Shown one piece after another: positions 17,817 to 27,189 of a stretch of DNA of 64,000 bases. How positions within the stretch are numbered: position 1 is the first letter of the stretch; each line of letters begins with the position of its first letter. The notes under the pieces were generated by a model. That model was given only the letters and a program-made list of their open reading frames with translations, made no database searches and was not told the origin of the DNA. The stretch spans positions 310,001 to 374,000 of the forward strand of contig NZ_JAKUDO010000002.1 in assembly GCF_022436485.1 (NCBI RefSeq), given 5' to 3'. Source of the DNA: Agrococcus sp. ARC_14. GTDB lineage: Bacteria; Actinomycetota; Actinomycetes; Actinomycetales; Microbacteriaceae. The position numbers were made by a program, and so were the translations under genes.

Positions 17817-19187
17817 CTACTCCAACGGGATGGAGCGGGTCGGCTCCGCCGTGCCCTCCCGGTACTCGCGGCGGCGTGCTGCCCTGGCGATGAGGAACAG
17901 GATCGTGCCGACGACCACGTAGCCGCCCGCGATGAGCCAGGTCTGCATGCTCTGCTGCGTGAGCAGCGCGATCGAGGCGATGAGCGCGAGCACCGAGACG
18001 ATGCGCGGCGCGGTGAAGTGCTTGTGCGCGACCTTGTCCTTCTTCAGCACCAGCACCGAGATGTTGGCTGAGATGAACACGAGCACGAGCAGGAGCACGG
18101 TGGTGTCGGCGAGCGTGCCGACGTCGCCGACGAACGACATCGCCATCGTCACCAGGCCGACGACGAGGATCGAGACCCACGGGGTGCGGCGTCCCGAGAG
18201 CACGGCGCCGAAGGCCTTCGGCAGCAGCTTCGCCTCGGCGAGGCCGTAGGTGGCGCGGGAGGCCATCACCATGAACAGCAGGGCGCCGTTGCCGATCGCG
18301 ACGAGCGCGATGATCGCGAACAGCCACGGCGGGAACGCCAGGCCCGAGGCCTGGATGACCTCGAGCAGCGGGCCCTCGGAGTTCGCGAGCTGGTCGATCG
18401 GCACGACGATCGCCGCGCCGAGCGCGATGAGCAGGTAGACGACCGCTGCCGTGATGATCGCGCCGAACAGCGCCCGCGGATACGAGCGGCTCGGGTCCTT
18501 GACCTCCTCGGCCATGTTCGCCGCGGCCTCGAAGCCGAGGAATGAGAAGAACGCGGTGATCGTCGCGGCGAAGGCGCCGGAGAGCGGCGGCACGCCCTCG
18601 GCGAAGGTCGTCAGTCGGGAGGGGTCGCCACCGCCCGAGCCGAACACGATCGCGGCGACGGCGATGATGATGATGAGGCCCGTCATCTCGACGACGGTCG
18701 CGCCGACGTTGGCGATGAGCGACTCGCGCACGCCTCGCAGGTTGATGATGATCAGCAGCGCGATGAACGCCAGCGCGACGGGGATCGTCGGGATGCCGGG
18801 CACGAGCGCCTGCAGGTAGTCGCCCGCGAACGCGTTCGCGAGGGCCGCGGAGGTCGTGATGCCGGAGGACAGCATCAGGAACCCGATGAGGAAGGTGACG
18901 TACGGCTTGTTGAACGCGCGCTCGGCGAAGCGAGCCGCGCCGCCGGCGTGCGGGTACTTCGTGATGAGCTCTGCATAGGTGCCAGCGGTGAGGAGCGCCA
19001 GCACGAGGGCGAACGCCAGCGGCAGCCAGATGACGCCGCCGACATCCTGCGCGATGGTGCCCACGAGGGTGTAGATGCCGGCACCGAGCGTGTCGCCGAC
19101 GATGAAGAAGAACAGCAGCAGGGTGGTGATCCCGCGCTTCAGCTTCGTGGTGACGGGCGAAGGTTCTGCAGCAGTGGTCTGAGCCAT
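17817..19187 (-). CDS. APC-family amino-acid permease
   Basis: A 456-residue inner-membrane transporter with about 12 helices. The first helix carries the unwound GAGIYTLVG segment (about residue 37) that binds the substrate amino group in APC transporters. FLGFEAAANMAEEVKDPSRSYPRAL (about residues 210-235, shown in two halves: FLGFEAAANMAEEV and KDPSRSYPRAL) is the usual sixth-helix region. The substrate is not identifiable. The ATG at 19185-19187 gives a normal cytoplasmic N-terminus; the frame stays open upstream but overlaps the CGNR gene. Its last codon lies against repeat copy A. Confidence 0.88.
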   Translation of the reverse strand: MAQTTAAEPSPVTTKLKRGITTLLLFFFIVGDTLGAGIYTLVGTIAQDVGGVIWLPLAFALVLALLTAGTYAELITKYPHAGGAARFAERAFNKPYVTFLIGFLMLSSGITTSAALANAFAGDYLQALVPGIPTIPVALAFIALLIIINLRGVRESLIANVGATVVEMTGLIIIIAVAAIVFGSGGGDPSRLTTFAEGVPPLSGAFAATITAFFSFLGFEAAANMAEEVKDPSRSYPRALFGAIITAAVVYLLIALGAAIVVPIDQLANSEGPLLEVIQASGLAFPPWLFAIIALVAIGNGALLFMVMASRATYGLAEAKLLPKAFGAVLSGRRTPWVSILVVGLVTMAMSFVGDVGTLADTTVLLLVLVFISANISVLVLKKDKVAHKHFTAPRIVSVLALIASIALLTQQSMQTWLIAGGYVVVGTILFLIARAARRREYREGTAEPTRSIPLE

Positions 19188-19234
19188 GGTCGACAAGGAT
19201 GCCACGAAGTCCGGCGACTCGCGTCCAGGTCGTG

Positions 19235-19798
19235 CTAGAGCTGCCCCGCCCTGGCCCGGAAGGCGGCCACGTTCGTGCGCGACTGGCAGGTCGTCGAGCA
19301 GAAGCGACGCGATCGGTTGCGCGAGAGATCGAAGAACATGCGCTCGCACCGCGCATCTCCGCAGCGCTTGCACCGGGCCGTGTCGTCCACGCGCACGAGG
19401 TCGACGAACGCCATCGCGGCGTCGACCGCGATGGCGTCGGCGATCGGCGCGCCCGCCGGCAGGCCGTGCAGATGCCAGTCGAGGCCGTCGTGGCGCACCA
19501 GATGGGGCCGTGCGTCGCACTCCCGGAAGACCCGGTTCGCCATCACGGCCGCGGTGTCCCGGTCGGCATCCCACATCGTCTCGATCGTGCGCACATGCGC
19601 CCAGGTCGCATCCGCATCCGCCTTCGTGATCGTGCTGGCGCCCGGGAAGCGCCATTCGGCGCAGAAGGCCCGCAGGCTCGTCGCGGAGCCGAGCGTTCCG
19701 ACGCGGCGCTGGTTGCAGACCTCGGCGATGAACTCGAGCGTGCGCGCAAGCTCACGGGGGTGGGGCAGCGACACGGATCGTCCTCGGGCTATGCTCAC
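19235..19798 (-). CDS. CGNR zinc-finger transcription regulator
   Basis: A 187-residue protein with an N-terminal helical stress-response (ABATE-type) region and a C-terminal CGNR zinc finger. The zinc ligands lie in CKRCGDARCERMF and FCSTTCQSRTNVAAF; the CGNR tetrad itself is changed to CQSR. CGNR proteins are thought to bind DNA. It lies 47 bp upstream of the permease gene on the same strand and is divergent from the EamA exporter, so it may regulate either (inference). The start is a GTG at 19796-19798. Confidence 0.8.
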   Translation of the reverse strand: MSIARGRSVSLPHPRELARTLEFIAEVCNQRRVGTLGSATSLRAFCAEWRFPGASTITKADADATWAHVRTIETMWDADRDTAAVMANRVFRECDARPHLVRHDGLDWHLHGLPAGAPIADAIAVDAAMAFVDLVRVDDTARCKRCGDARCERMFFDLSRNRSRRFCSTTCQSRTNVAAFRARAGQL

Positions 19799-19880
19799 GA
19801 CTGTCAGGGCCTACGGTCGTGACGCGCGTGCCCCGACCTGGTCAGCACGATCGTAGTCCTTCTCCCCAGAGCGAGCAGCC

Positions 19881-20834
19881 ATGCAGTCTCGTCGCCAGGT
19901 CGGCCTGGCATTCGCCCTCGCGAGTGCCGCCTCCTTCGCGCTCTCCGGCATCTTCGCCGCCGCGCTGCTCGACGGCGGCTGGAGCGCCGGTGCCGTCACG
20001 CTCGTGCGCATCGGCGGCGGCGCGCTCGTGCTGCTGGCACCCACGCTGTGGCTGCTGCGCGGCAGATGGGATGCGGTGCTGCGGTCGTGGAGGGAGGTGC
20101 TGGTGCTCGGCGTGCTCGCCGTCGCGGTCTGCCAGCTCGCGTTCTTCAGCGCCGTGGCCTTCATCGACCCGTCGCTCGCGCTGCTCATCGAGTTCCTAGG
20201 GCCCGTGCTGCTGGTGTTCTTCACCTGGGCGACCACCCGCCGCGCGCCCGCGATGCTGACGCTCGCCGGGGCCGCGGTCGCCCTCGTGGGCCTCGGCCTG
20301 ATCTCCGGCATCGGTGGCGAGGCGCTGCACCCGCTCGGCGTGCTGCTGGCGCTCGGCGCCGCCGTCGGCAATGCCGGCTACTGGGCCTCGGCGTCGAAGG
20401 CCGACTCCGAGCTGCCGCCCATCGCGCTCGCGGGGCTGGGGCTCCTGGTCGGCGCGCTCGTGCTGGGCGTCGCTGTCGTCACCGGCCTGCTGCCCTTCGT
20501 CGCGACCGCGGCGCCGGTCGTGCTCGCCGGTGCCACCGTGCCCTGGTGGGCGGCGATGGGCATGCTCATCCTCATCGCGACCGCGGCCTCCTACGTGGTC
20601 GGCATCCTCGGCGCGCGGCGCCTCGGGGCGACGCTCGCGAGCTTCGTGGGCTACTCGGAGCCGATGTTCGGCATCCTCTGGACGGCCCTGCTGCTGGCGA
20701 TCCTGCCGAGCGGCATGCAGTGGATGGGTGCCGCGGCGATCATCGCGGGCGTGCTGCTCGTGCGGCTGGGCCAGGCGCGCAGGCCGAGGACCACGAAGGG
20801 CCCGGCGATCGTCGAGGGGATCCCGGGAGCGTGA
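19881..20834 (+). CDS. EamA/RhtA-family transporter
   Basis: A 317-residue drug/metabolite transporter with about ten helices in two EamA repeats (residues about 5-135 and 150-290). SFALSGIFAAALL and GLISGIGGEALHPLGVLLALGA mark the repeats. RhtA-type members export threonine/homoserine or other amino acids; the substrate here is unproven. A short basic tail follows the last helix. The gene converges on coaA, with only 13 bp between them. Confidence 0.85.
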   Translation: MQSRRQVGLAFALASAASFALSGIFAAALLDGGWSAGAVTLVRIGGGALVLLAPTLWLLRGRWDAVLRSWREVLVLGVLAVAVCQLAFFSAVAFIDPSLALLIEFLGPVLLVFFTWATTRRAPAMLTLAGAAVALVGLGLISGIGGEALHPLGVLLALGAAVGNAGYWASASKADSELPPIALAGLGLLVGALVLGVAVVTGLLPFVATAAPVVLAGATVPWWAAMGMLILIATAASYVVGILGARRLGATLASFVGYSEPMFGILWTALLLAILPSGMQWMGAAAIIAGVLLVRLGQARRPRTTKGPAIVEGIPGA

Positions 20835-20847
20835 GACCCGCGGGGTG

Positions 20848-21780
20848 TCACAGCTTCCGCAGCAGGACGCTCCGGATCGTGTGGTCGTCCGCCTTCCGCA
20901 GCACCAGGTCGGCGCGCGGCCTGGTGGGCACGATGTGCTCGACGAGGTTGGGTCCGTTGATGGAGTCCCACACGTCCTCCGAGTAGATGCGCGCCTGCGA
21001 CCGCGTCATGTCGGCGAAGCGGTGGAAGTACGACAGCGGGTCCTGGAACGCGCTCTCCTTCAGCGCCCAGAAGCGGTCGACGTACCACTCCCGGATCGCG
21101 CTCGTGCGGGCATCCACATAGATCGAGAAGTCGAACAGGTCGCTCACCGCGAGGTGCGACCCGGAGGGCGGCGGCTGCAGGACGTTGAGGCCTTCGACGA
21201 TGAGGATGTCGGGCCTGCGCACCACGATCTCCTCGCCGGGCACGATGTCGTAGGTCAGGTGCGAGTAGACGGGAGCGCGCACCTCCTCCTCGCCCGACTT
21301 CACGCGCGAGACGAAGCCCAGCAGCGCTCGCCGGTCGTACGACTCCGGGAAGCCCTTGCGCGTCATCAGCTCGCGCTCCTCGAGCACCCGGTTCGGGTGC
21401 AGGAAGCCGTCGGTGGTGATCAGGTCGACCTTCGGCGAGCCCTCCCAGCGGCGCAGCAGCTCCTGCAGCAGCCTCGCGGTCGTCGACTTGCCCACCGCCA
21501 CCGAGCCGGCGACGCCGATGACGAAGGGGGTCGGATGCCCGCTGGTGCCCAGGAAGGCGTGGGTGTCGCGATGCAGGCGGGCGGCCGACTCCTGGTACAG
21601 GCTCACGAGCCGTGACAGCGGCAGGTACACCTCCGCGACCTCGCGCGGCTCGAGCCGATCGCCGATGCCGCGCAGCCTTCGAACCTCCTCCTCGGTGAGG
21701 GGATTGGGCATGCGGGGCGCCAGGCGCGCCCAGTCGGGACGCTCGATCTCGACGAACGGCGACCGGATGGGGTGTGACAC
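20848..21780 (-). CDS. coaA: Type I pantothenate kinase
   Basis: Phosphorylates pantothenate in the first committed step of coenzyme A synthesis. The 310 residues have Walker [15 protein letters not shown] (about residue 83), the [13 protein letters not shown] block, RKGFPESYD and the C-terminal [11 protein letters not shown] region. GTG 21780 is chosen because the resulting N-terminus ([14 protein letters not shown]) matches other actinobacterial CoaA proteins and a -10 box ends 7 nt upstream, indicating a leaderless transcript. It is divergent from glmS across 33 bp. Confidence 0.93.
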   Translation of the reverse strand: MSHPIRSPFVEIERPDWARLAPRMPNPLTEEEVRRLRGIGDRLEPREVAEVYLPLSRLVSLYQESAARLHRDTHAFLGTSGHPTPFVIGVAGSVAVGKSTTARLLQELLRRWEGSPKVDLITTDGFLHPNRVLEERELMTRKGFPESYDRRALLGFVSRVKSGEEEVRAPVYSHLTYDIVPGEEIVVRRPDILIVEGLNVLQPPPSGSHLAVSDLFDFSIYVDARTSAIREWYVDRFWALKESAFQDPLSYFHRFADMTRSQARIYSEDVWDSINGPNLVEHIVPTRPRADLVLRKADDHTIRSVLLRKL

Positions 21781-21787
21781 GCAGGGG

Positions 21788-21806
21788 AGCCTACCGCCGG
21801 TAGGAT
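21788..21806. promoter_or_regulatory. Overlapping divergent leaderless promoters of coaA and glmS
   Basis: On the minus strand TAGGCT (21788-21793) lies 7 nt before the coaA GTG. On the plus strand TAGGAT (21801-21806) lies 7 nt before the glmS ATG. The two -10 boxes form the palindrome CCTACC-GCC-GGTAGG (21790-21804). Each gene's -35 region falls inside or beyond the other's start, so polymerases on the two promoters should exclude each other. Neither start has a convincing Shine-Dalgarno sequence. Confidence 0.6.
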
Positions 21807-21813
21807 CGGGGCC

Positions 21814-23661
21814 ATGTGCGGAATCGTCGGTTACACGGGTCAGCGCGGCACCGTCGGGGTGCTGCTCGAGGGCCTCAGCAGGCTCGAGTACCGCGGCTAT
21901 GACAGCGCTGGCGTCTCGGTGCTCGACGGCGACACCGTCGCGCTGCGCAAGAAGGGCGGCAAGCTCGCGGTGCTGCGCGGCAGCCTCGAGGATTCGCCGC
22001 TTCCCGACGAGGGCGCCGGCATCGGCCACACCCGCTGGGCGACGCACGGCGGCCCCACGGATGAGAATGCGCACCCGCACCTGGGTGACGAGGGCAGACT
22101 CTCGCTCATCCACAACGGCATCATCGAGAACTTCGCCGAGCTGCGCGCCGAGCTCGAGGCCGATGGCGAGACCTTCCTGAGCGAGACCGACACCGAGGCA
22201 GCCGCGAAGCTCGTGGGCCGCGCGTTCCGCGAGACCGGCGACCTGACGACCGCGATGCAGCAGGTCGTCACGCGCCTGCAGGGCCAGTTCACGCTGCTCG
22301 CCGTGCACGCAGAGCAGCCCGGCGTCGTCGTCGGCGCCTGCCACAACTCCCCGCTGCTGGTCGGCTACGGCGAGGGCGAGCACTTCCTCGGCAGCGACGT
22401 GAGCGCCTTCGTGAAGTTCACGCCCAACGCCGCGGCCCTCGACAACGACCAGATCGTCACCATCACCGCCGACGGCGCATCCGTCATCGACTTCGACGGC
22501 AACCCGCTCGAGCCCAAGCGCTTCGAGGTCGACTGGGATGCCTCGGCCGCCGACAAGGGCGGCTGGTCGTCGTTCATGGCCAAGGAGGTCGCCGAGGGCC
22601 CGGAGGCCGTCGCCAACACCCTGCGCGGCCGGCTGACCGAGAGCGGCGTGGACCTCGGCGAGCTCGGCGTGCTCGACGACGAGACGCTCAAGGGCATCAA
22701 CCGCATCGTCATCGTCGCCTGCGGCACCGCCAACTACTCGGGCCTCGTGGGCAAGTACGCGATCGAGACCTGGTCGCGCGTGCCCGTCGAGGTCGACCTG
22801 GCGCACGAGTTCCGCTACCGCGACCCCGTGCTCGACGAGCACACGCTCGTGATCTCGATCTCGCAGTCCGGCGAGACGATGGACACGAAGATGGCCGTGC
22901 AGCACGCGAAGGCGCAGGGCGCCCGCACGCTGTCGATCTGCAACACGCAGGGCGCCACCATCCCGCGCGAGTCGGAGGCCGTGCTGTACACGCATGCCGG
23001 CCCCGAGGTCGCGGTCGCCTCGACGAAGGCGTTCCTCGCCCAGGTCATCGGCCAGCTGCTGTTCGGCCTGCACCTGGCGCGGGTGCGCGGCACCATGACC
23101 GACGAGGCGATCGCCGAGGTCGTCGGCGAGCTCAAGGAGCTGCCCGACGAGCTGCGGCAGGTGCTCTCCGAGCAGGAGACCGTGCACGAGCTGGCGCACT
23201 GGATGAGCGACACCCGCTCGGTGCTCTTCCTGGGCCGTCACGTCGGCTACCCAGTCGCGCTCGAGGGCGCGCTGAAGCTCAAGGAGATCAGCTACATCCA
23301 CGCGGAGGGCTTCGCCGGCGGCGAGCTCAAGCACGGTCCGATCGCGCTCATCGAGCCCGGCCAGGTCGTCTTCGTCGTGGTCCCGAGCCCCCGCAACGAG
23401 CCGGTGCTGCACTCGAAGATCATCTCGAACATCCAGGAGATCCGCGCCCGCGGCGCCCGCGTCATCGCGGTGGCAGAGGCCGGCGACGCGGCGGTCATGC
23501 CCTACGCCGACCAGGTGCTGCGCGTGCCGCTGACGCTGCCGATGCTCGAGCCGGTGCTGCAGGTCGTGCCGCTGCACATCTTCGCGCTCGAGCTCGCGAC
23601 CGCCAAGGGGCTCGACGTCGACCAGCCGCGCAACCTGGCGAAGTCGGTCACGGTCGAGTGA
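21814..23661 (+). CDS. glmS: Glutamine--fructose-6-phosphate aminotransferase (isomerising)
   Basis: Makes glucosamine-6-phosphate from fructose-6-phosphate and glutamine, the entry step to UDP-GlcNAc. The 615 residues have the N-terminal glutamine amidotransferase domain starting with the catalytic Cys2 (MCGIVGYTG) and two SIS sugar-isomerase domains (about 290-425 and 460-600), with [14 protein letters not shown] and the C-terminal [11 protein letters not shown]. Cys2 being exposed after Met removal fixes the start. No glmS ribozyme is seen upstream: the leader appears to be absent. Confidence 0.97.
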   Translation: MCGIVGYTGQRGTVGVLLEGLSRLEYRGYDSAGVSVLDGDTVALRKKGGKLAVLRGSLEDSPLPDEGAGIGHTRWATHGGPTDENAHPHLGDEGRLSLIHNGIIENFAELRAELEADGETFLSETDTEAAAKLVGRAFRETGDLTTAMQQVVTRLQGQFTLLAVHAEQPGVVVGACHNSPLLVGYGEGEHFLGSDVSAFVKFTPNAAALDNDQIVTITADGASVIDFDGNPLEPKRFEVDWDASAADKGGWSSFMAKEVAEGPEAVANTLRGRLTESGVDLGELGVLDDETLKGINRIVIVACGTANYSGLVGKYAIETWSRVPVEVDLAHEFRYRDPVLDEHTLVISISQSGETMDTKMAVQHAKAQGARTLSICNTQGATIPRESEAVLYTHAGPEVAVASTKAFLAQVIGQLLFGLHLARVRGTMTDEAIAEVVGELKELPDELRQVLSEQETVHELAHWMSDTRSVLFLGRHVGYPVALEGALKLKEISYIHAEGFAGGELKHGPIALIEPGQVVFVVVPSPRNEPVLHSKIISNIQEIRARGARVIAVAEAGDAAVMPYADQVLRVPLTLPMLEPVLQVVPLHIFALELATAKGLDVDQPRNLAKSVTVE

Positions 23662-23691
23662 GCCGCTAGGGCTCAGCATGGTGGTCTGCTC

Positions 23692-24057
23692 GTGATCCTC
23701 GGGCTCGGCGTCGACGTCGTCGACCTCGCTCGCTTCGAGCGCGCCATCACCCGCACCCCGAGGCTGCGCGAGCGGCTGTTCGCTGCGGAGGAGCTCGAGG
23801 CCAACGGCGAGCCCCGTCCGATCCACTCGCTCGCCGCGCGGTTCGCCGCGAAGGAGGCAGCGCAGAAGGCGATCGGCACGGCCGCGGGCATCCGCTGGAT
23901 CGACTACGTGGTGCTGCAGGCCGCAGACGGCAAGCCCACGCTCGAGCTGCGCGGCAGCGCCGCAGAGCTCGCGGCCGCTGTCGGCGTGGTGCACCTGCAC
24001 GTCTCGATGAGCCATGACGCGGGCATCGCGACGGCGACGGTGATCGCGGAGTCCTGA
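23692..24057 (+). CDS. acpS: Holo-[acyl-carrier-protein] synthase
   Basis: Transfers 4'-phosphopantetheine from CoA to acyl carrier protein. The 121 residues have the magnesium-binding [15 protein letters not shown] (Asp near residue 7) and the [15 protein letters not shown] block, both family hallmarks. The start is GTG 23692; the gene is 30 bp after glmS. Its stop overlaps the alr start (TGATG). coaA upstream makes the CoA this enzyme uses. Confidence 0.93.
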   Translation: MILGLGVDVVDLARFERAITRTPRLRERLFAAEELEANGEPRPIHSLAARFAAKEAAQKAIGTAAGIRWIDYVVLQAADGKPTLELRGSAAELAAAVGVVHLHVSMSHDAGIATATVIAES

Positions 24058-26171
24058 TGCGCGTCGAGGTGGATGCGGCGGCGATCGCCGCCAACGTCCG
24101 GGTGCTGGCCGCGCGTGTCGGCGTGCCCGTCTGCGGCGTGGTGAAGGCCGACGGCTACGGCCACGGTGCCGTGCGCTCGGCGAGGGCGATGCTCGACGGG
24201 GGAGCGGCGATGCTCGGCGTCGTCGACCTCGGCGAGGCAGTCGCGCTGCGCCGTGCCGGCATCGACGCTCCCGTGCTGGCCTGGCTGCACGGGCCGGGCG
24301 TCGACTTCTCGATCGCGGCCGCCAACCGCATCGACGTCGCCGTCTCGTCCATCGCGCAGCTCGAGGCCGCGGCAGCGGCGGGCGCCACCGTGCACCTCAA
24401 GCTCGACACGGGACTCGGCCGCAACGGCATCGCGCGCGGCGACCGCACTGCGGCCATCGCCCGCGCGATCGAGCTCGCCCGGGGCGGCGCCCGCATCCGT
24501 GCCGTGATGTCGCATCTCGCCGGCACCAGCCGTGACGACGACCTCGCCCAGGTGGGCGACTTCACCGCAGCGATCGCGGAGGCCGCGGACCTCGAGCTCG
24601 AGCTGCGGCATCTCGCGAACTCGCAGGGCGCGCTCGCCCTGCCGCAGGCCCGCTTCGACATGGTGCGCATCGGCATGGCCGCCTATGGCATCGACCCGAA
24701 CGGCCCTGGCGACGGCTCCGGCTCTGGTGCCGCCGCGCTCGGGCTCGTGCCGGCGATGCGCGTGTGCGCAGACTTCACCGCCGGCGTCGCCAGCATCGGC
24801 CTCGATGACGGCCTGCTGCCGGCGATCGGCGCTCCCGTGGTCGTCGCGGGCGAGCTGGCGCGCGTCGTCGCGATCGAGCCGCGCAGGCTGCGCATCGAGC
24901 CGCCGCTCACCGGCGAGGGCGTGCTGTGGGGCGACCCGGGCGTGCCTGCCTCGACGCTGCCCGGCGCATCCGCCGATCCAGCGCTCGCCGAGCCCGGCGC
25001 GGATGCCTGGGCCGTCGCCGCCGGCACGATCGGCTATGAGACGGTGACCCGGATGGGCGCGGTCCAGCACGGCCACGACCGCGGTCAGGGCGGGGATGCC
25101 GGTCAAGGCTCGGGTGAGGGCGGTCTCAGGGGTCAGGACGCCGCCATGCGGAGCGGCGCACTCGCCCCGCGCCGCGTGCTCGAGCTCGGCCTCGACGGCG
25201 AGCCGCAGCGGCTGCTCGGCGAGGTGATCGGCGTCAAGCACGTCGATGCGGGCCTCGGCATCTCCTACGGCGCCGACTACGTCACCGAGCGGCAGACGAC
25301 GCTCGCCCTCGTCGGCCTCGGCTACGCAGACGGCGTCACCCGCGCTGCGACCGGCAGGCCGGTGGTGCTGGGCGGCATCGCCCATCCGATCCGTGGCCGG
25401 GTGGCGATGGATCAGCTCGTGCTCGACATCGGCGACCGCGCTGCCAGCGTCGGCGACCCCGTCGAGCTCGCCCACGCATCCGCCCCTGAGCTCACCGGCA
25501 TGATCGGCGCGCGTGTCGCGGTCGAGCTGGCGGGCTCGGTGCCGGACGCCGACGCGATGGAGTCTCTGGGCGCGCGCATCGGTGGCAGCCTGCGGGCGGG
25601 CGACACGGTGCTGCTCATCGGGCCGCTGGGCGCCGGCAAGACCACGCTCACGCGCGGCATCGGGCGGGCGCTCGGGGCGCGCGGCACCGTGCAGAGCCCG
25701 ACGTTCGTGATCGCGCGCACGCATCGCACCGCCGCCGGGCCCGACCTGCAGCACGTCGATGCGTACCGACTGCTGGGCGATGGCGACGACGAGGCGGAGC
25801 TCGACGACCTCGATCTCGACCTCGACGGCGCCATCACGGTCGCCGAGTGGGGCGCGCCGCTCGAGCACGCGCTCGAGTCGTGGCTGCGGGTCGAGATCGC
25901 ACGCGACGACGTCGCTGCCGACGACGCAGACCTCGAGTCGGACGACGAGTCGCCGCGCACCGTGCGGCTGAGCGGCCGCGGCCCCGCGTGGCCCGCCGCC
26001 CGCGTGCGTGCGCTCGCCGACGCCGCGCTCGCCGACGCCGCACTCGCCGACGCCGCGCTCGGGGACCCGTTCCCGCCGCGGGGACCCGTTGCAACCGGTC
26101 CCCGGTCGGCGAACGGGTCCCCGAACGCGCACGCGACCCATCACAGCGACGAAGAGGGAGCCTCCGCATGA
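24057..26171 (+). CDS. alr: Alanine racemase - TsaE fusion protein with duplicated racemase C-terminal segments
   Basis: A single 704-residue frame. Residues 1 to about 235 are the PLP barrel of alanine racemase: Lys30 in [44 protein letters not shown]. Residues about 235-330 resemble a racemase C-terminal domain (LDDGLLPA..., [16 protein letters not shown] at about 323) but lack the SYG segment. A Gly/Gln-rich linker follows. Residues about 365-470 are a second, better-conserved C-terminal segment with SYG (Tyr404), LGYADG and [14 protein letters not shown], but no GTIGYE end. Residues about 500-640 are TsaE, with Walker [14 protein letters not shown] (about 522) and SPTFVIAR, the ATPase of t6A tRNA modification. 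The tail is Ala-rich. The frame is unbroken and overlaps tsaB (ATGA). Confidence 0.85.
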   Translation: MRVEVDAAAIAANVRVLAARVGVPVCGVVKADGYGHGAVRSARAMLDGGAAMLGVVDLGEAVALRRAGIDAPVLAWLHGPGVDFSIAAANRIDVAVSSIAQLEAAAAAGATVHLKLDTGLGRNGIARGDRTAAIARAIELARGGARIRAVMSHLAGTSRDDDLAQVGDFTAAIAEAADLELELRHLANSQGALALPQARFDMVRIGMAAYGIDPNGPGDGSGSGAAALGLVPAMRVCADFTAGVASIGLDDGLLPAIGAPVVVAGELARVVAIEPRRLRIEPPLTGEGVLWGDPGVPASTLPGASADPALAEPGADAWAVAAGTIGYETVTRMGAVQHGHDRGQGGDAGQGSGEGGLRGQDAAMRSGALAPRRVLELGLDGEPQRLLGEVIGVKHVDAGLGISYGADYVTERQTTLALVGLGYADGVTRAATGRPVVLGGIAHPIRGRVAMDQLVLDIGDRAASVGDPVELAHASAPELTGMIGARVAVELAGSVPDADAMESLGARIGGSLRAGDTVLLIGPLGAGKTTLTRGIGRALGARGTVQSPTFVIARTHRTAAGPDLQHVDAYRLLGDGDDEAELDDLDLDLDGAITVAEWGAPLEHALESWLRVEIARDDVAADDADLESDDESPRTVRLSGRGPAWPAARVRALADAALADAALADAALGDPFPPRGPVATGPRSANGSPNAHATHHSDEEGASA
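26016..26060 (+). repeat. Three tandem 15-bp repeats inside the alr-tsaE 3' end
   Basis: GCCGACGCCGCGCTC is repeated three times, with one base changed in the middle copy. It encodes ADAAL-type repeats in the low-complexity tail of the fusion protein. Copy number could change by slippage without shifting the frame. Confidence 0.7.
26060..26123 (+). repeat. Inverted repeat within the 3' end of alr-tsaE
   Basis: CGGGGACCCGTTC (26060-26072) is a perfect inverted match to GAACGGGTCCCCG (26111-26123). Between them are a third direct copy, CGGGGACCCGTT (26079-26090), and a related inverted segment near 26093-26105. All are read as protein ([14 protein letters not shown]), so an extragenic palindrome seems to have been absorbed into the coding sequence. 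Confidence 0.6.
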
Positions 26172-26734
26172 TCCTCGCGATCGACACCTCCCTCGGCACC
26201 TCAGTGGCCGTCGTCGACGGCGCCGCGGTGGTCTTCCGCGAGCACGCCGTCGACACCCGCAGGCACGCGGAGCACCTGGGCGGCATGCTCGAGCGCGCCC
26301 TCGACGGCCGTCGCGACCGCATCGAGCTCGTCGTCGCGGGCATGGGCCCCGGGGCCTTCACGGGCCTGCGCGTCGGCATCGCGGCCGCCCGCGCCGCAGC
26401 GCTCGGGCTGGGAGTGCCGTGCAGGGGCGTCGCCAGCCACGCCGGCGTCACGACCGGCAGCGCACAGGTGACGACGGATGTCCGGCGGCGCGAGCGTGCG
26501 TGGAGCATCGTGATCGACGGGCTGGTCGCTGACGGCCCGCATCTCGCCCCAGCCGACGCGGTGCCGGCGCTCGATGGCGAGCACGCGACGCTCGAGCGCA
26601 TCGACGCCGACGGCGTGGATGCCGCGCTGCTGGCGCTCGCGGTGGCGCGCGGCGCGGCGGAGGTCGAGCAGGCGCTCTACCTGCGCGAGGCCGACGCGGT
26701 GCCCTCCGCCGGGCCGAAGCGGGTGAGCCAGTGA
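26168..26734 (+). CDS. tsaB: tRNA threonylcarbamoyladenosine biosynthesis protein TsaB
   Basis: Partner of TsaD and TsaE in making t6A37 in tRNAs that read ANN codons. The 188 residues start [18 protein letters not shown] and have [19 protein letters not shown] (about residue 58), the TsaB signature. It is on the short side because the C-terminal part is reduced. ATG 26168 overlaps the upstream stop (ATGA). Confidence 0.92.
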   Translation: MILAIDTSLGTSVAVVDGAAVVFREHAVDTRRHAEHLGGMLERALDGRRDRIELVVAGMGPGAFTGLRVGIAAARAAALGLGVPCRGVASHAGVTTGSAQVTTDVRRRERAWSIVIDGLVADGPHLAPADAVPALDGEHATLERIDADGVDAALLALAVARGAAEVEQALYLREADAVPSAGPKRVSQ

Positions 26735-27189
26735 CCACCGACGACGTCCGCATCCGCACGGCCGGCGCATCCGACCTCGACGCGATCATGGCGATCGAGC
26801 AGTCATCCTTCGAGGCGAGCGCCTGGGAGCGCGAGACCATGCGCGCAGAGCTCGCGAGCGAGTGGGGGCGCTACATCGTGGCCGAGGATGCGGAGGGCAG
26901 CTCGCTCGGCTACGCCGGCCTCCGCGCGGTCGGCGTCGAGGGCGATGTGCAGACGATCGCCGTGCGCGCCGACGCGCGCGGCCGCGGCATCGGCAGGGCC
27001 CTGCTCGCCGAGCTGCTGGAGGAGGCGTCTCGGCGCGGCGTGCGCGAGCTCTTCCTCGAGGTGCGAGCAGACAACCCGACGGCGCGGGCGCTCTATGCCT
27101 CGGTCGGCTTCGCCGAGATCGGCGTGCGGCCGCGCTACTACCAGCCGGAGGATGTGGATGCCGTGGTCATGAAGCGGGTGCAGGCATGA
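26731..27189 (+). CDS. rimI: Ribosomal protein S18 alanine N-acetyltransferase (GNAT)
   Basis: A 152-residue GNAT acetyltransferase. The acetyl-CoA site is [19 protein letters not shown] (about residues 72-90), followed by [18 protein letters not shown] and [15 protein letters not shown], which fit RimI. RimI acetylates the N-terminus of ribosomal protein S18 and is commonly encoded between tsaB and tsaD. GTG 26731 overlaps the tsaB stop (GTGA); the 3' end overlaps tsaD (ATGA). Confidence 0.9.
   Translation: MTTDDVRIRTAGASDLDAIMAIEQSSFEASAWERETMRAELASEWGRYIVAEDAEGSSLGYAGLRAVGVEGDVQTIAVRADARGRGIGRALLAELLEEASRRGVRELFLEVRADNPTARALYASVGFAEIGVRPRYYQPEDVDAVVMKRVQA

Noticed and set aside
21781..21813. 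glmS ribozyme or riboswitch upstream of glmS
   Set aside because: Only 33 bp separate glmS from coaA and the promoter seems to be leaderless, so there is no room for a ribozyme.
25060..25150. Frameshift or assembly error joining alr to a separate downstream gene
   Set aside because: The frame runs through the Gly/Gln-rich linker without stop, and codon use with G/C at third positions is kept across it. An ATG near 25146 might be an old start of the second gene, but no stop precedes it.
26016..26060. Short tandem repeats as a possible CRISPR or VNTR locus
   Set aside because: Three adjacent 15-bp units with no spacers, inside a coding frame; not CRISPR. Kept only as an in-frame repeat.
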